Positions 45,664 through 55,904 of a DNA stretch of 64,000 nt are shown here, one piece after another (the stretch's first letter is position 1; every line of letters begins with the position of its first letter). Under the pieces are notes generated by a model that saw nothing but the letters and a program-made list of their open reading frames with translations, had not been told where the DNA came from and ran no database searches. The stretch spans positions 33,197,360 to 33,261,359 of the forward strand of contig OX465583.1 in the NCBI GenBank assembly GCA_950022655.1. Reading direction: 5' to 3'. The DNA is from Alentia gelatinosa. Taxonomy: Eukaryota; Annelida; Polychaeta; Phyllodocida; Polynoidae. The position numbers and the translations under genes were made by a program.

Positions 45664-45704
45664 TGACGTATCGTTATGATGTGGTATCCTCCTACGATAC
45701 GTCA
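45664..45704. repeat. Inverted repeat with 11-bp perfect arms
   Basis: TGACGTATCGT (45664-45674) and ACGATACGTCA (45694-45704) are exact complements separated by 19 bases. The arms contain TGACGT, a CREB/ATF-like half. This could be a remnant of an inverted-repeat element. The flanks do not extend the pairing. Confidence 0.65.
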
Positions 45705-46300
45705 AGCCGCTGTGATGAAACCAGTAATATTTTGTGGTTACAGAGTGTTTATGTGGAACACAAAAAAACCACAACGCATATTTAGTCACGGTTAAATGGT
45801 TCGACTAAACCACCATGCAGGCACTGTGCAGATTGACTGGTCCGTATCCGCGTCTATAATTTTTTATATTCATTTTCTTTTCCTCTTTTATGTTTCCTGT
45901 CTTCATCGTTATTGTGGAAAAAATCGGAAAGAGCAATTCAATTGTCTCTTTCCTTGTTTGTCTGTCCAATTTTCTCTCATTAACAAAGGAATGATAAAAA
46001 GAAAAAGTGCATGCATAGAACATGTCGGTGCTGCAATTCAGAGACTGAACCATATGATGTCCGACCAGGCTTTGTATCAAACTACACTTTACTTGCAGAT
46101 TTACGGGTACTTGAGCTACAATGTATACATTGAGAGAGATACTGTAAACCCGAAAGTTGCCAGTAATATGATATATATATAGAGAGAGATAGATAGAGAT
46201 GTGTATGTGCGTCTATATAAAACCAACCATGAATAGAATAAGGGGAAGATACGCATGGACTTTATGCTTAATCGTTGTCGGTTAATAGTACTATACAAGC
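45705..46300. other. AT-rich non-coding stretch
   Basis: The 128-codon frame at 45796-46182 is hydrophobic/aromatic and AT-driven, without a domain. A short GATA/GAGA microsatellite-like patch lies at 46178-46200. Confidence 0.5.
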
Positions 46301-46343
46301 TATGCCATAATAAATTATACATTATGAAATTGTAGTATAAGGT

Positions 46344-46382
46344 GGTTGGTTAGCTCAGTTGGTTAGAGCGTCGTGCTAATAA
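46344..46382 (+). pseudogene. 5' half of tRNA-Ile (AAU anticodon)
   Basis: GGTTGGTTAGCTCAGTTGG and the following GTTAGAGCGTCGTGCTAATAA match animal tRNA-Ile(AAU) from the acceptor 5' strand through the D arm to the end of the anticodon loop. Then the match stops. No T arm or B box follows within 100 bp, so it is neither a complete gene nor an ordinary intron-containing tRNA. An 11-bp direct repeat, TAATAAATTAT, flanks it (46308-46318 and 46377-46387), the downstream copy sharing its first six bases with the tRNA end. This looks like a reverse-transcribed tRNA half. Confidence 0.75.
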
Positions 46383-46387
46383 ATTAT

Positions 46388-47000
46388 GGTATAGTTTTAG
46401 GTGACAGACACGAATACGCATGAGTTCTCAGGCGTTTACCATTACTCACAGTCAGTCCGCGGGCCTCAACGCCCTACGAGTTGTAGTTTGTTCTGAAGTT
46501 TATCCAGAGCAGCGGCACAGGTTTGTAGACTGTCAACAACTATTAAAAACACACACAGAGTTTCACGGTTGCTGCAGCGCCAGAAGAGCGTAGTGTTTGC
46601 CTAGCCAGTTGTTTGTCAGGAATATACGGAGGTTACAGTACATGTTATTTTGAATCTCAGACAACAATTTCGACAGAGTTAAACCAGTTTAGGCTAGGCC
46701 TTGGGCTCTGTCGATTATAACATCATTATATCTCTTGTAGTTTTTGGCTGCCTTGTAAAAGTAATGCTGGTAATTACAAAATTCTTCAAACTGGGATATT
46801 GAGAGTGTCCATTAATTCTAGACGCTATGGTATGTGCACAAAGGAAATTATGTACATAACTAGCACCAGTATTTTTATATTATTTACAAAGGGGTCTTAT
46901 TAAGTATCATTTATGTGACACTATTTATATTACTTCTCATAACCATCACGGTAATGTAAAATTGACATTGGCCTTGTGTTAATGCAGAGTGTTAATGAGT
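46388..47000. other. Non-coding stretch
   Basis: No 3' tRNA half, gene or repeat was recognised downstream of the tRNA-Ile fragment. Confidence 0.6.
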
Positions 47001-47005
47001 TGTAT

Positions 47006-47139
47006 ACAGACTCCCTCCTGGCTTTCTGTCGTGATTGATCGCTGACCCTGGAGGCATTGACGTGCTGACCTATACGTTGACCCAGCTGGTGACTCCAGGG
47101 TCGATGCTGGGTATTGGATCTCCAGGAGGGCGAGTCTGT
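47006..47139. repeat. Nested imperfect palindrome, about 134 bp
   Basis: Outer arms begin ACAGACTCCCTCCTGG and are answered by CCAGGAGGGCGAGTCTGT (2-nt insertion). Inner arms GACCCTGGAG (47044-47053) and CTCCAGGGTC (47093-47102) are exact complements. The structure could extrude as a cruciform or represent a fold-back MITE. The centre holds TGACCT and TGACCC half-sites. No clear target duplication was found. Confidence 0.6.
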
Positions 47140-48260
47140 GTTCATTATATTCTATTCAAGTTCTAATTAGCGACTGACACTGATACATGTTGACTCAAGC
47201 GATGGCGATTCACGCCTGAGACTACTGGCCGTGTTTGGGTTGGGAAGTTAGCGAATGAAAACACACATATTCTCCTTAAGGAAATACATATGTAGTACCT
47301 ATACTCCGAAAATAGTGAATTGAAAAAAGAATTCCAATCAGTAGAATCAAATTGTACATTGCAGTGTAATGATAAAATTGTAACATGTTGATTCAGAAAA
47401 CCAAAGTTAGCTGTTAAATCTGCGAGTTTCGTAGAACATTACTGTTTCTGAACATATTAAATCACTGTGTTATATTATCAGAAAACCAGAGTTAACAGTT
47501 TTTGTTAAACGTGGGAGTTTTTGAAGAGTGTACTAATTCAGAGTTCAGTAAATCAGGTAGCTCCAGAGGTAGTCTAAACCAGATCTACAGGTAGGGCGAA
47601 CGTCCGGGAGGTGAGAGGGCTCGGTCAACAGGTAGGAAGCACCCCGCCAGCACGCACCACACACACACCGCCCCTATAGTGACCACAGGGGATCGTGTAC
47701 ACAGGCGAGGATCCAGGATCTTAAAGAAAGAAAACAAAACGAAAGAGGGGGCCCGTCTATCCATAAACCATTCACAAGGGAAAGGGGGCTCAGATACAGG
47801 AAGTCTTACTCTCACGATGATAGGGGTGGTTAAGATCGGGTTAAGACCCCTTGACTCCGTTTCTGTGGTTTCGCACCTGTATGTGCAACAATACTATTTA
47901 GTTCTAACCTAAAGGGTTCTTCCACATATAATCCCTAACAGTTATATACAGCCATAAATCTGTTTTGAAAGAGTGTCTGTCCTCTAGATACTTTTGATGT
48001 TGGTGAGTTGGTGTGTTTCAGATTTGAAAAGACAACTAATTTTGGGGGGGTTTCTTTCGTTGATAAAATCAGTATTTGGAAAATAAGATCTCATTTCACA
48101 CTAATCCGTATGAAGACAGTATGAGCCACATATGAAAACCATTAGAATTCAAGTAACGGAAAATATGGGGATAAATAAAAGAAACAGAAAATAACAGAAA
48201 AACAGAATCTCTATAGCATGCTGTTATGACCTCAGTGCCATGTAGGGTACATACATAACC
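47140..48260. other. Non-coding stretch with a diverged duplication
   Basis: TCAGAAAACCA(A/G)AGTTA and the bases after it occur at 47393 and again at 47478, a diverged tandem copy of about 85 bp. Both copies end in TGTTAAA...GAGTTT. Nothing else was recognised. Confidence 0.5.
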
Positions 48261-48266
48261 CCCTGT

Positions 48267-48620
48267 CTATCTACCCAGTTTGAAGGCGGTCATTTCCCAG
48301 TATGAAGACAATGTAACACATGAACCAGCATCAGCAATCCCTATTGACACAGGTGCCTGCCGATCCATCCACTGGCCTGGGGCCAAAACCAATAGGCAGA
48401 CCACCTCTAAAAAGATGTACATGCCTCCTGTTTGACTCTCCAGAGGTTGGACTGGGTCTCCGAGGTGGTGGTAAGTCTCTATCTGCCTCGCCGACCCCTC
48501 GTCTACAAAGCAGAAAGCCTGAGCTAACTTAGAGCCTTGGGGGACGCCGCACGAGGCAACCCCTAGTAAGTTAGACAAAAAAAATATATAAAGAGGACGA
48601 AATACAACAAGCGAGGACAA
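48267..48620 (-). pseudogene. Possible LINE reverse-transcriptase scrap
   Basis: The minus-strand frame includes Cys-Gly-Val-Pro-Gln-Gly-Ser-Lys-Leu (48525-48551). (S/C)GVPQGS is the hallmark of the non-LTR retrotransposon reverse transcriptase, normally followed by LGPLLF and, further on, the YADD/FADD active site. Here the following residues (AQAFCFVDEG) do not continue the family pattern, and no active-site motif is seen. If real, it is a short decayed scrap with a frameshift or rearrangement just after the motif. A coincidence cannot be ruled out. Confidence 0.3.
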
Positions 48621-49280
48621 CTGTATTTCTCACTCGCCATCCAGAGGTATCGGGTAGGCATGGGTCGTAACTAAACCTGTGTATGGAGAGTATGTGTTTC
48701 TGACACGCTCCGTGAAATGTGGGTCGGAGAAGGGGGTGGAAAAAAGAACGGGAAAGAAAAGATCGGGGTCAGTATGGAGAGAGTGGAGTACCAGTCTCCT
48801 GCCTGGTGTGTAAAACGTGAGAGGAGTGGTTTTATTACACGAGATCCGGCTGTGCACAAAACACTCGATCCAGAGAAGGTTCACCACACGCTGAGTGAGC
48901 AAGGAGTGCCCTAACCCCGTCAACCCCCATAGATATATACATGCATACCACCCCTTCACCTCCATACATACTCACTCCACATCCATGCATAACCCTTTAG
49001 TGTCATACATATTCCCTCCACCCCTATATGTAGCCATTCACTATCATCCCTACTCCCTCCACACTCGTGCATAACCATAAACATCACTACACTTACCCGG
49101 ACTTCTTTACCTGAATGAACCCCCACAGCAGACGTTTTTTTAGCATATTTATTAGAACGACCTCCCACGACAGTTTTCTCTCCCTTCATAACCCCCCACA
49201 GCGATTTATTGGAGAATATTTATTAGCTCGAGCTAGGATAAGTAGGTGTTGATTCAGATTTTATAACTTGATTTAATATG
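48621..49280. other. Non-coding stretch
   Basis: 48950-49130 is a degenerate repeat of CCCTCCAC, CATACATA and ATGCATAACC words (units of roughly 50 bp) on a G-poor plus strand. It opens minus-strand frames that I do not accept. Confidence 0.5.
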
Positions 49281-49281
49281 A

Positions 49282-49965
49282 TCAGGGATAATTTATCAAA
49301 ATTAGATTAGAAGCATTTACAATGGGTACATATTGATAACAGGTTGGTTTTCTATTTACATTCCTAGTCATGGGATTAGTGAATACGTTAAGTCCTTTAG
49401 ACTTGCTTAAGTATGTTACGATGTTATTACAACCAGACGTTTTGTTTAAAGTTTCCCTTTCCTGTATTACCCTTCTGGGTAAGTGGATCAGTGGAGGTAG
49501 GATGTGGGGATTTAGCCACCGAGACAAGGGTACCCCAGTGACCATAATAACTGGGGTTCTGTGTGGAGGAGGGCATTGACAGACAGCTGCAAAGTAAAGT
49601 TTACAATGGCTGGCCGTTGATAGTACTGTAGTAGTAGTAGTAGTAGTGGTGGTGGAGGTGGTGGGTGGGGTGGGCTTGCTGTTATTCCGGTGGAAACCCT
49701 TCACCGAGTTCCTCCAGCTGTCCGCGCTGACTGATTGGAGTGACAGTCCGATTCCGGCCGGTCCCCCTGCGACCACTGCCTCAGCCTGGTATCTGTCTCC
49801 AGCCTGTAGATAACCCGGCAACCTCCATCTCCCAAAGCACACTACTGCTGCTGCTGCCCCGCCCACACGCCTGCACCCTGCCCCACTGAACCACCAGCCC
49901 CCAGTTCCAGTCCCCAGTCTCGACCATAGCCCCAAGTCCCAGTCCTGTTCACAGCACCAAGCCAT
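49282..49965 (-). other. Longest open frame in the window, unassigned
   Basis: From an ATG at 49965 the minus strand stays open for about 227 codons. The N-terminal third is Gly/Trp-rich, encoded by the edge of the C-rich minisatellite. The middle has a poly-Thr run encoded by the GTA/GTG microsatellite (49628-49666). The C-terminal third is ordinary in composition. There is no domain, signal peptide or homology that I recognise. Repeat-driven stop depletion explains much of its length. A real but unknown low-complexity protein or exon is a remote possibility. Confidence 0.12.
49628..49666 (+). repeat. GTA/GTG triplet microsatellite
   Basis: About six GTA units followed by GTG/GGT triplets. 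Confidence 0.9.
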
Positions 49966-50660
49966 ATAACCCAAGCCTCAGTATGACCCACAGCTCCCAG
50001 TCTCAAGCTCTAGTCATAAGCACAGCCCCCACTCCCAAGCTCCAGTACTACCCATAGTCCCAGCCACAGCTTCCAGTCTAGCCCCAAGGCCGAGTCCGCC
50101 ATACAGGGCCATCCCCAGTCCATCTCCAGTACTATACACAACCCGTTAGGCGTTAGGGGAAGGCTACATGTAGCAAAATAGTTGTGTTTCTTAATTAGGT
50201 CCATAATCAAAGACTTGAGCAAGTGTACCCTATCCCCATTTCTACCCCCAGCCCCCAGACCCAGGGTCCAACCCATGGTTCCACTGATGGTTCCATGGTG
50301 CCTACAGCCCCCACCCCCAGCCCCAGTAAGACCCACAGCCCCAAGCCACAAGCCACAAGCTGTCCTGCCCCTCTCACAACCTCAGTAGCCAGTTATACTC
50401 ACAGCCCACAGCCCCAAGCCCACAAGTCCTATCCACAACCCCAAAACCCAAGCCCACATCCTTAGTTCCTCTAAAGGTCGTCAGACCCTAGCCAGTCCTA
50501 CCTACACCCCCAGCCCCAAGCCCAGTCCTATCCCCAGCCCCCAGTCCCAAGCCCAGTCCTACCCCCAACGCCTGTCCCAGTCCCAGTGCTACTCACAGCC
50601 CTAGCCTACAGTCTCTCCCCCCAGTCCTACCCACAATCCTACAGCCCTCCGCTGAACCCT
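49890..50660 (+). repeat. Degenerate C-rich minisatellite
   Basis: Roughly 770 bp of diverged short units of the type CCCCAGTCCCA and CAGCCCCAAGCC on the plus strand, with almost no G runs. The unit length varies and the array is old or unstable. It keeps several frames open on both strands (for example 50010-50351 minus, 50182-50465 plus), all Pro- or Gly/Leu-rich by repetition. These are not genes. Confidence 0.75.
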
Positions 50661-51700
50661 GGTGCACGCACAGAGAAACATCGATTTCCTTTCCCCGCCC
50701 TGACAGCTCACACGGCCGTCGCCGAGCAGTCTTTTCATTTTCGATAGAATCGGTTCGTCACGGTTTGATTCTGCCCCGCAGTGTCCGCGACCTCAGCGAC
50801 AGCTCATTGACCACAGCCGGGCTGACAGCGGGACGGGGCCGCATCTCCCCCTCCCCAGCCCTGGAGGAGGCGGGCGGATCATAGGAGCCCGGAGGTTTAA
50901 CGTTAGAGGTGTGAGGAGGAATGATTGGATTAAACCACGGCTCGTCCAACTTGAATCAGCGCGGCCCTCTTTGATCAAAAGAATAAAATAAGAGGCAGGT
51001 CACTGTGGTTATGTCCGGGAGAAAGGGGTATGGGTGGAAAAAGAGAGAGGATAGAGACCACAGCTTAGAGATGAAAACGAGACACCGAAAGAAAGATATC
51101 TGAAAAAGAAATCGAAAGGTTTTTGAGACGATGAGTGGTGTAGGTAGAATGAGGTTAGGAGGATTTTTGGATTGTGCCTCCAGAGGGTATTGGCGTGAAG
51201 GTCATGTTCCTATAGAAAACACCGAAACTAAAAGAGGCAGCACTTCATATATAGTTCAGACCACTCAAGAATTTGCTGAACGGTAGATTGCTATAAATGA
51301 GGTGTAAGTGAGACGCAAGACCTACTACAATTTTATGGATGTCACAAATTCTGTGGAAAAAGATCTCGTTATATTTTTTCAAAAGCTTGTCAGGTATTGA
51401 ATATTGCCCGGTGGCCCCCGCCTCTGAGCCAGCCCTTCATGAGGGGGTTCTACGCTCGGAATGTTAACTACACGTCTTGGTGGCGAGACAGAACGACCGT
51501 TAACGATGATCCTGGTGCCGGGGAGCTGGCTTTTGTTGCGGTGATCATATTTTATGGCAGCACCCGCCCCCCGTTAATGTATACATCACCACCTGACTGG
51601 TAGATCTCACCCACCAGGCTCCGCCCAAGTCTTCTTTGCCGATCCACAATCCAAGTGTACGGCCACAGTCTCCGTTAGTAATACGAGTAGCAAATGTGAA
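50661..51700. other. Non-coding stretch
   Basis: 50690-50980 is CpG-enriched and CNE-like. The rest is purine-rich to AT-rich. No gene recognised. Confidence 0.5.
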
Positions 51701-51713
51701 TGATCAAACCAAC

Positions 51714-51733
51714 GAGGTTAAATATTTAACCTC
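51714..51733. repeat. Perfect 20-bp palindrome
   Basis: GAGGTTAAAT is followed immediately by its complement ATTTAACCTC, with no spacer. It is flanked on each side by the word ATCAAACCAA in direct orientation. Confidence 0.85.
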
Positions 51734-51737
51734 ATTC

Positions 51738-52003
51738 ATCAAACCAAGCATATCAGATTAGAATTCCTAACTCGTTTATGTATATTGATGATCAAAACAC
51801 CATTCTATCGCACTCCTCTCTATAAATAAGCTCAGATCCAAAATGGTATTCCCGTCAGTATAACATCTTATCAACTCTGAAAGATCAAACCAAGTATATC
51901 AACGTCAAGATTGGAGCATTGATACGAAGGCACCCCCATATTTAGATGTCCTCATTTATGCACACTGACACTCCTTTATAAACCTAGAACCTAAATGGTA
52001 ACA
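51738..52003. repeat. Diverged tandem duplication, about 150-bp unit
   Basis: ATCAAACCAAGYATATCA at 51738 recurs at 51884. CTCC(T)...TATAAA...CC(A)AAATGGTA near 51810-51848 recurs near 51971-51998. Two copies of a roughly 150-bp unit have diverged strongly. An older copy may precede it at 51702. Confidence 0.5.
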
Positions 52004-53172
52004 TTTAGACACTATTGTACAGATTTGCTGCATTGGAAAGATAAGCATTGGGACTTTAAATATTCTTTTAACTTCGTGATTTGTTTAACTAACCTGACAA
52101 AAAGAGGAGAAGCTTGTGTTAAGATCCTTCTACCATCTGTCACGCTAAGTGTTTATGGGACGGCAAAACGACCTCCTATGTATACTACTAGTTTTAGCTG
52201 TTGCTTCGTCAGCAATTGCATTCTAATGCCTCTAGATGACGTTTATCATCCTTGGTTAAAAATGTCTCTGAAGATTTGAATCAGAGATACGAGCGAGAAC
52301 TATGACCTTTTATTATCAGATTGCTGTTAGATTTTACGGTCACTATACTTTATATTTATTTGAATACTACTGCCATTTTAGACTCAACGTATCCTCTCTT
52401 TAAAATGAACTTAAAAGAAAAAAGCTTAACACTTATTCATTGGAAGATCTATAAGACAACAGAAATAGATAAACGCAAACAATTTATTTAAAAAAAACCC
52501 TACTATATTCCTGCGTGAATAGATACATGAAATTTAAAAGAAAACAAACTATATTCCCCCATGGACGTGCAGAAACTTTCTTGATAGAATCTTTTAAATG
52601 GACAGCTCCTAAAATGCCCTAAAACAATCTCCCACTTAAGCAAGCGGTACAGGTCGTAGAATTTTTTAGGATCCACCGCTCGTAGTGTCCTGTTTAGTCT
52701 CCCTTATGTGCGATGACCCTTCGCTTCTCACACTTACCAATTCCAATTTGTTACCCAGTTTGAACCCTCTCTATTATAGACGAGAGACCCCATGCTCTCC
52801 TTAACGCTGTATCCATATTCCCTGGAGCGAGCTTTCCGCTTTATATGGTAGGAGACCACGGTGCAGCCTTCAGAAACTCTCTTAAGTGCATCAATCGTAA
52901 ATCATCCTCCTACTGACCCTACCTAGTGGTGTATGGCTTGGATGAATCATACCCCCGGTAGTCAGAATATTGCCTTTTATAACACAACTTCAACTTGCCC
53001 TTAGACGTGGAGATACTGAGATCAGCGTTCTCTGATCGTCCTCTGATGACTTCTACTTTCATGTAGTCTGATAGCCCTGTGTATACATGCATTTCGTATT
53101 AATTTCATATTCAATGTGGATGTGATCTGGATTTGCAGGTTGCTTCTAACCAGAAAACCACCCTTTATACAT
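52004..53172. other. AT-rich non-coding stretch
   Basis: 52620-53060 has a different, more even texture and could be a decayed transposon, but its translation in all frames that I checked is broken by stops and shows no motif. Nothing recognised. Confidence 0.45.
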
Positions 53173-53640
53173 AGAAGCTATTCACCCACTATATAGACCG
53201 TCTCTTGATCTCCTCGGAAGCTACACACTCACTATACTCCCTTTACCTTGACCTGCTCATGAGCTATTCACTTACTATACCAATCTGACCTTGACCTGCT
53301 CAGGAGCTATTCACTCACTATACCAATCTGACCTTGACCTGCTCAGGAGCTATTCACTCACTATACCAATCTGACCTTGACCTGCTCAGGAGCTATTCAC
53401 CCGTTATACTAACCTGACCTTGACCTGATCTGGAGCTATTCCCCCACTATACCGATCTGACCTTGATCTGATTAGGAGCTACTTACGCACTATACTGGCT
53501 TGACCTTGACCTGATAAGGAGCTATTCACTTACTATACCTACCATGGTTTTCACGAGGTATTCAACCACTGTACCAGGCATTCCTTGACCTTGTCAGAAG
53601 TAACTCACCCACGATACTGACCCGGCCTTGACCATCTCAA
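53173..53640. repeat. 43-bp minisatellite with embedded receptor sites
   Basis: About eleven units of GAGCTATTCACTCACTATAC plus CAATCTGACCTTGACCTGCTCAG (43 bp). The central three are nearly identical and the outer ones increasingly diverged. TGACCTTGA starts at 53286, 53329, 53372, 53415, 53458 and 53501, exactly 43 bp apart. Its complement TCAAGGTCA is the consensus of ERR/SF-1/FTZ-F1-type nuclear receptors. The word is retained even in units that have diverged elsewhere, although the neighbouring bases are also fairly conserved. Related GAGCTACTCAC...CTGACC phrases recur at 58800-58920. Confidence 0.85.
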
Positions 53641-54480
53641 TGGTTCAGGAGGGAAGTATGTCAGTGCAGCCTTGTTGTGGTTAGAGGAGCTCTGATAGCA
53701 GAGATCGAACAAGGGGTTTGGGACGGGACTTATCGTGGTTGTTGAGGGTGCAGGCACGGTAAGGGAGGGGGTAGGGCTCACTTCCTGCCCTCTGTCAGAG
53801 TAGAGGTCATGGGCTTAGCAGATCCCTGGTCAGCTCTAGCCGTCTTGGCATCGCTCGTAATCCCTCGTGGTTTGATTTAGCGTTTAAACTGGCTTTGATA
53901 TATTGGACAGGCTATCCTTAATGCTTAACCAGACCTGGACAGCGCGATAAGCGGACTCACTGTCAGATTAACTGATAGGTATCGATCATGGGAGGCCAAG
54001 AAAGGATCTGCTTATCCAAGGACTCTTCTATCTGAAGACTGGAGATAAAATCGTTCAAGTGGTACACAATCAGGTCAAGAGAAATGTAAAAATAAGATTT
54101 TACATCTATTTCTTCCTAATGCAGGTCTACAAGATGACATAGCGGAATATGTAGTTCAAATAAAGTGAATTTATTGACTATATTTTGTAGCTGATGATCA
54201 GTTCTAGCTGACATTTGTTTATACCGTATTGCTAATGGATTTACTCTTAAGCGATTCATGCAGGAATATGATTTCAATTAGACGTATGTCTATGTCCACA
54301 GTGCTGGTGATGATTTAACCCCTGGCGCTAAATAATCTCCAACTTCCATGATCTTGCTCACTCTGCAACTGAATAAAATCCCCGTACTCCACCTCCTGAT
54401 GGTAAAATGTCAGTATTAGTATCATTACACACGGGCGCCATGTTCTCCTCATGTATCACAAATAGCCCTTGGCAAAGTTT
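53641..54480. other. Non-coding stretch
   Basis: A G-rich patch at 53690-53780. Nothing recognised. Confidence 0.6.
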
Positions 54481-55250
54481 TATTTTCGCTGGCTAGATTT
54501 TGTCTCCTCTTCCCTGACTAAGATTATCTTTCGGTCCTGTAAGTAAACACGCGGTGGGACACGCATCCCCGCCCATAACAATTTTACCTCCACGTTTGAC
54601 CTGTTGACTCGGGCCGAGTCTGGGCCTCACATGCCCCCAAAACGACAACCAACGTGTAAATATCTCAAGTGCCTCGCCCGCTGCCATTTAACAATGTAGG
54701 GGGATTTATTTATCTGATACCCGCGCGTGAATTTGATAATCGTGCTGCAGGGTTTCAGTTTCACCCGCGCCCCTTGAAGTTGCAGTTTTTGGACTGGGTT
54801 TGGGTGATGAAAAACAAATTGAGGCGGTGCCCCCACAATAGACTCGGAATGTCCCTCGTCTCGGCTGGCTTCACTCCAAAAGGGCGCAGGCCCGCTATTG
54901 ACAAATTGCTTCAAGGCGACATGCGCGAGCGAAGGTCATCGCTCTGGTCAAATTGGGTTTAAGGCAAGGTCATCTATAGTTGGCGCCGAGGGGGGCTTTG
55001 AAGCTGGCCACGTCCATGAGTATTCGGCCGGGGTTGACTGCTGCCTTTGTCAACATGGCGGCCATGGCTTTTGAAGGCCCGGAGAGAGCACCGCCGGTCC
55101 CCATTCTGCTGTTCTGTAGGGTCCCTCCCAGAGGTTGCTGGTTGGTTCAGGCATTTGGTCTGGTGGGAATTGTGGGAAAACCTTCCAGCCGCTGTTACAA
55201 CTTAAACGCCCACGCTACTCTGAGTTGTCTGTAATATAGTTAGGATACTT
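54480..55250. promoter_or_regulatory. Large CNE-like block dense in motif words
   Basis: Base-balanced to GC-rich with many recognisable words. These are AAGTAAACAC (Fox-type), TAACAATTT (Sox-type), AAGGTCA at 54934 and 54970, CAACATGGCGGCCATGGC (YY1-type, about 55051) and TGTGGGAAAA (Su(H)/RBPJ-type, about 55172). Frames of 64-97 codons overlap on both strands and lack domains. Each motif alone is weak. The density and the contrast with the flanks make it a good enhancer candidate. Confidence 0.35.
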
Positions 55251-55690
55251 CGGTTTGGGCAAAGATTAGATCATTACGACTTGCTGATAATTAAAGTCGA
55301 TTTAAAGTTGGTTTCACGCCCTTGCTAGTCGTTGCCAGATGTCCTTTTGATAATGTGTGGTGGGTATTGGTTGGTTAGAATCAGTCGGTAGTAGCTGCAG
55401 AAGACATTGACCTGGCCTCACCTCGAGCCAATCCGAATTCGTATTAGCATCACGTAATGATTGAAAACTGCGGGAAGAGCATGGAAGGTGATGACATTGA
55501 AAGACCTTCAAGTCCTGGGTGAAATGATACTGAGCTTCTCGGTTTCTCTTAACCTGTATGATTTACAGATCATAATTTGATCAGCTAAAAGAAATCTCAA
55601 TATCGTGAATATTCACTGAAAGGAGGAGGGAGTAAATCTAAACATATTTTATGCAGTTGATTCTGCAGCTCCTCTGGAAATGGCTATAGA
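55251..55690. other. Non-coding stretch
   Basis: Nothing recognised. Confidence 0.6.
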
Positions 55691-55698
55691 ATACATAG

Positions 55699-55839
55699 AC
55701 AATAATCGATGGTTTTGTGGACAGGCGGTCGTAAACCACGAGAGGTTGACGCGTAGTAATACACGAGCGCTAGCGAGTGTATTACGACGTCAACCTCGAG
55801 TGGTTTACAGAGCCACCTGTCCACAAAATCATCGTTTGT
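55699..55839. mobile_element. Long palindrome, fold-back MITE candidate
   Basis: Two arms of about 60-65 bp, reading GATGGTTTTGTGGACAGGCG and onward from the left, and its near-complement from the right. They meet at a 12-base core GAGCGCTAGCGA. Pairing is interrupted by only a few mismatches and small indels. The arms share GTAAACCAC, GAGGTTGACG and TAATACAC in order. No coding sequence lies inside. The high arm similarity implies a fairly young insertion or repeated gene conversion. No target duplication was confirmed. Confidence 0.7.
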
Positions 55840-55904
55840 TGCATTTATTATCCATCTTTTCGAATGAATTAAACCCAGTAATTGCCATATTAAAGGGTAT
55901 AACA

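Noticed and set aside
48345..48356. Plus-strand Asp-Thr-Gly-Ala, resembling a retroviral-type aspartic protease motif
   Set aside because: A stop follows within about 45 codons, flanking residues do not fit the protease family, and there is no gag or RT on that strand. A four-residue match is not evidence.
50010..50465. Pro-rich and Gly/Leu-rich frames of 68-113 codons on both strands
   Set aside because: They are reading-frame shadows of the C-rich minisatellite. All frames stay open because stop codons are rare in the unit.
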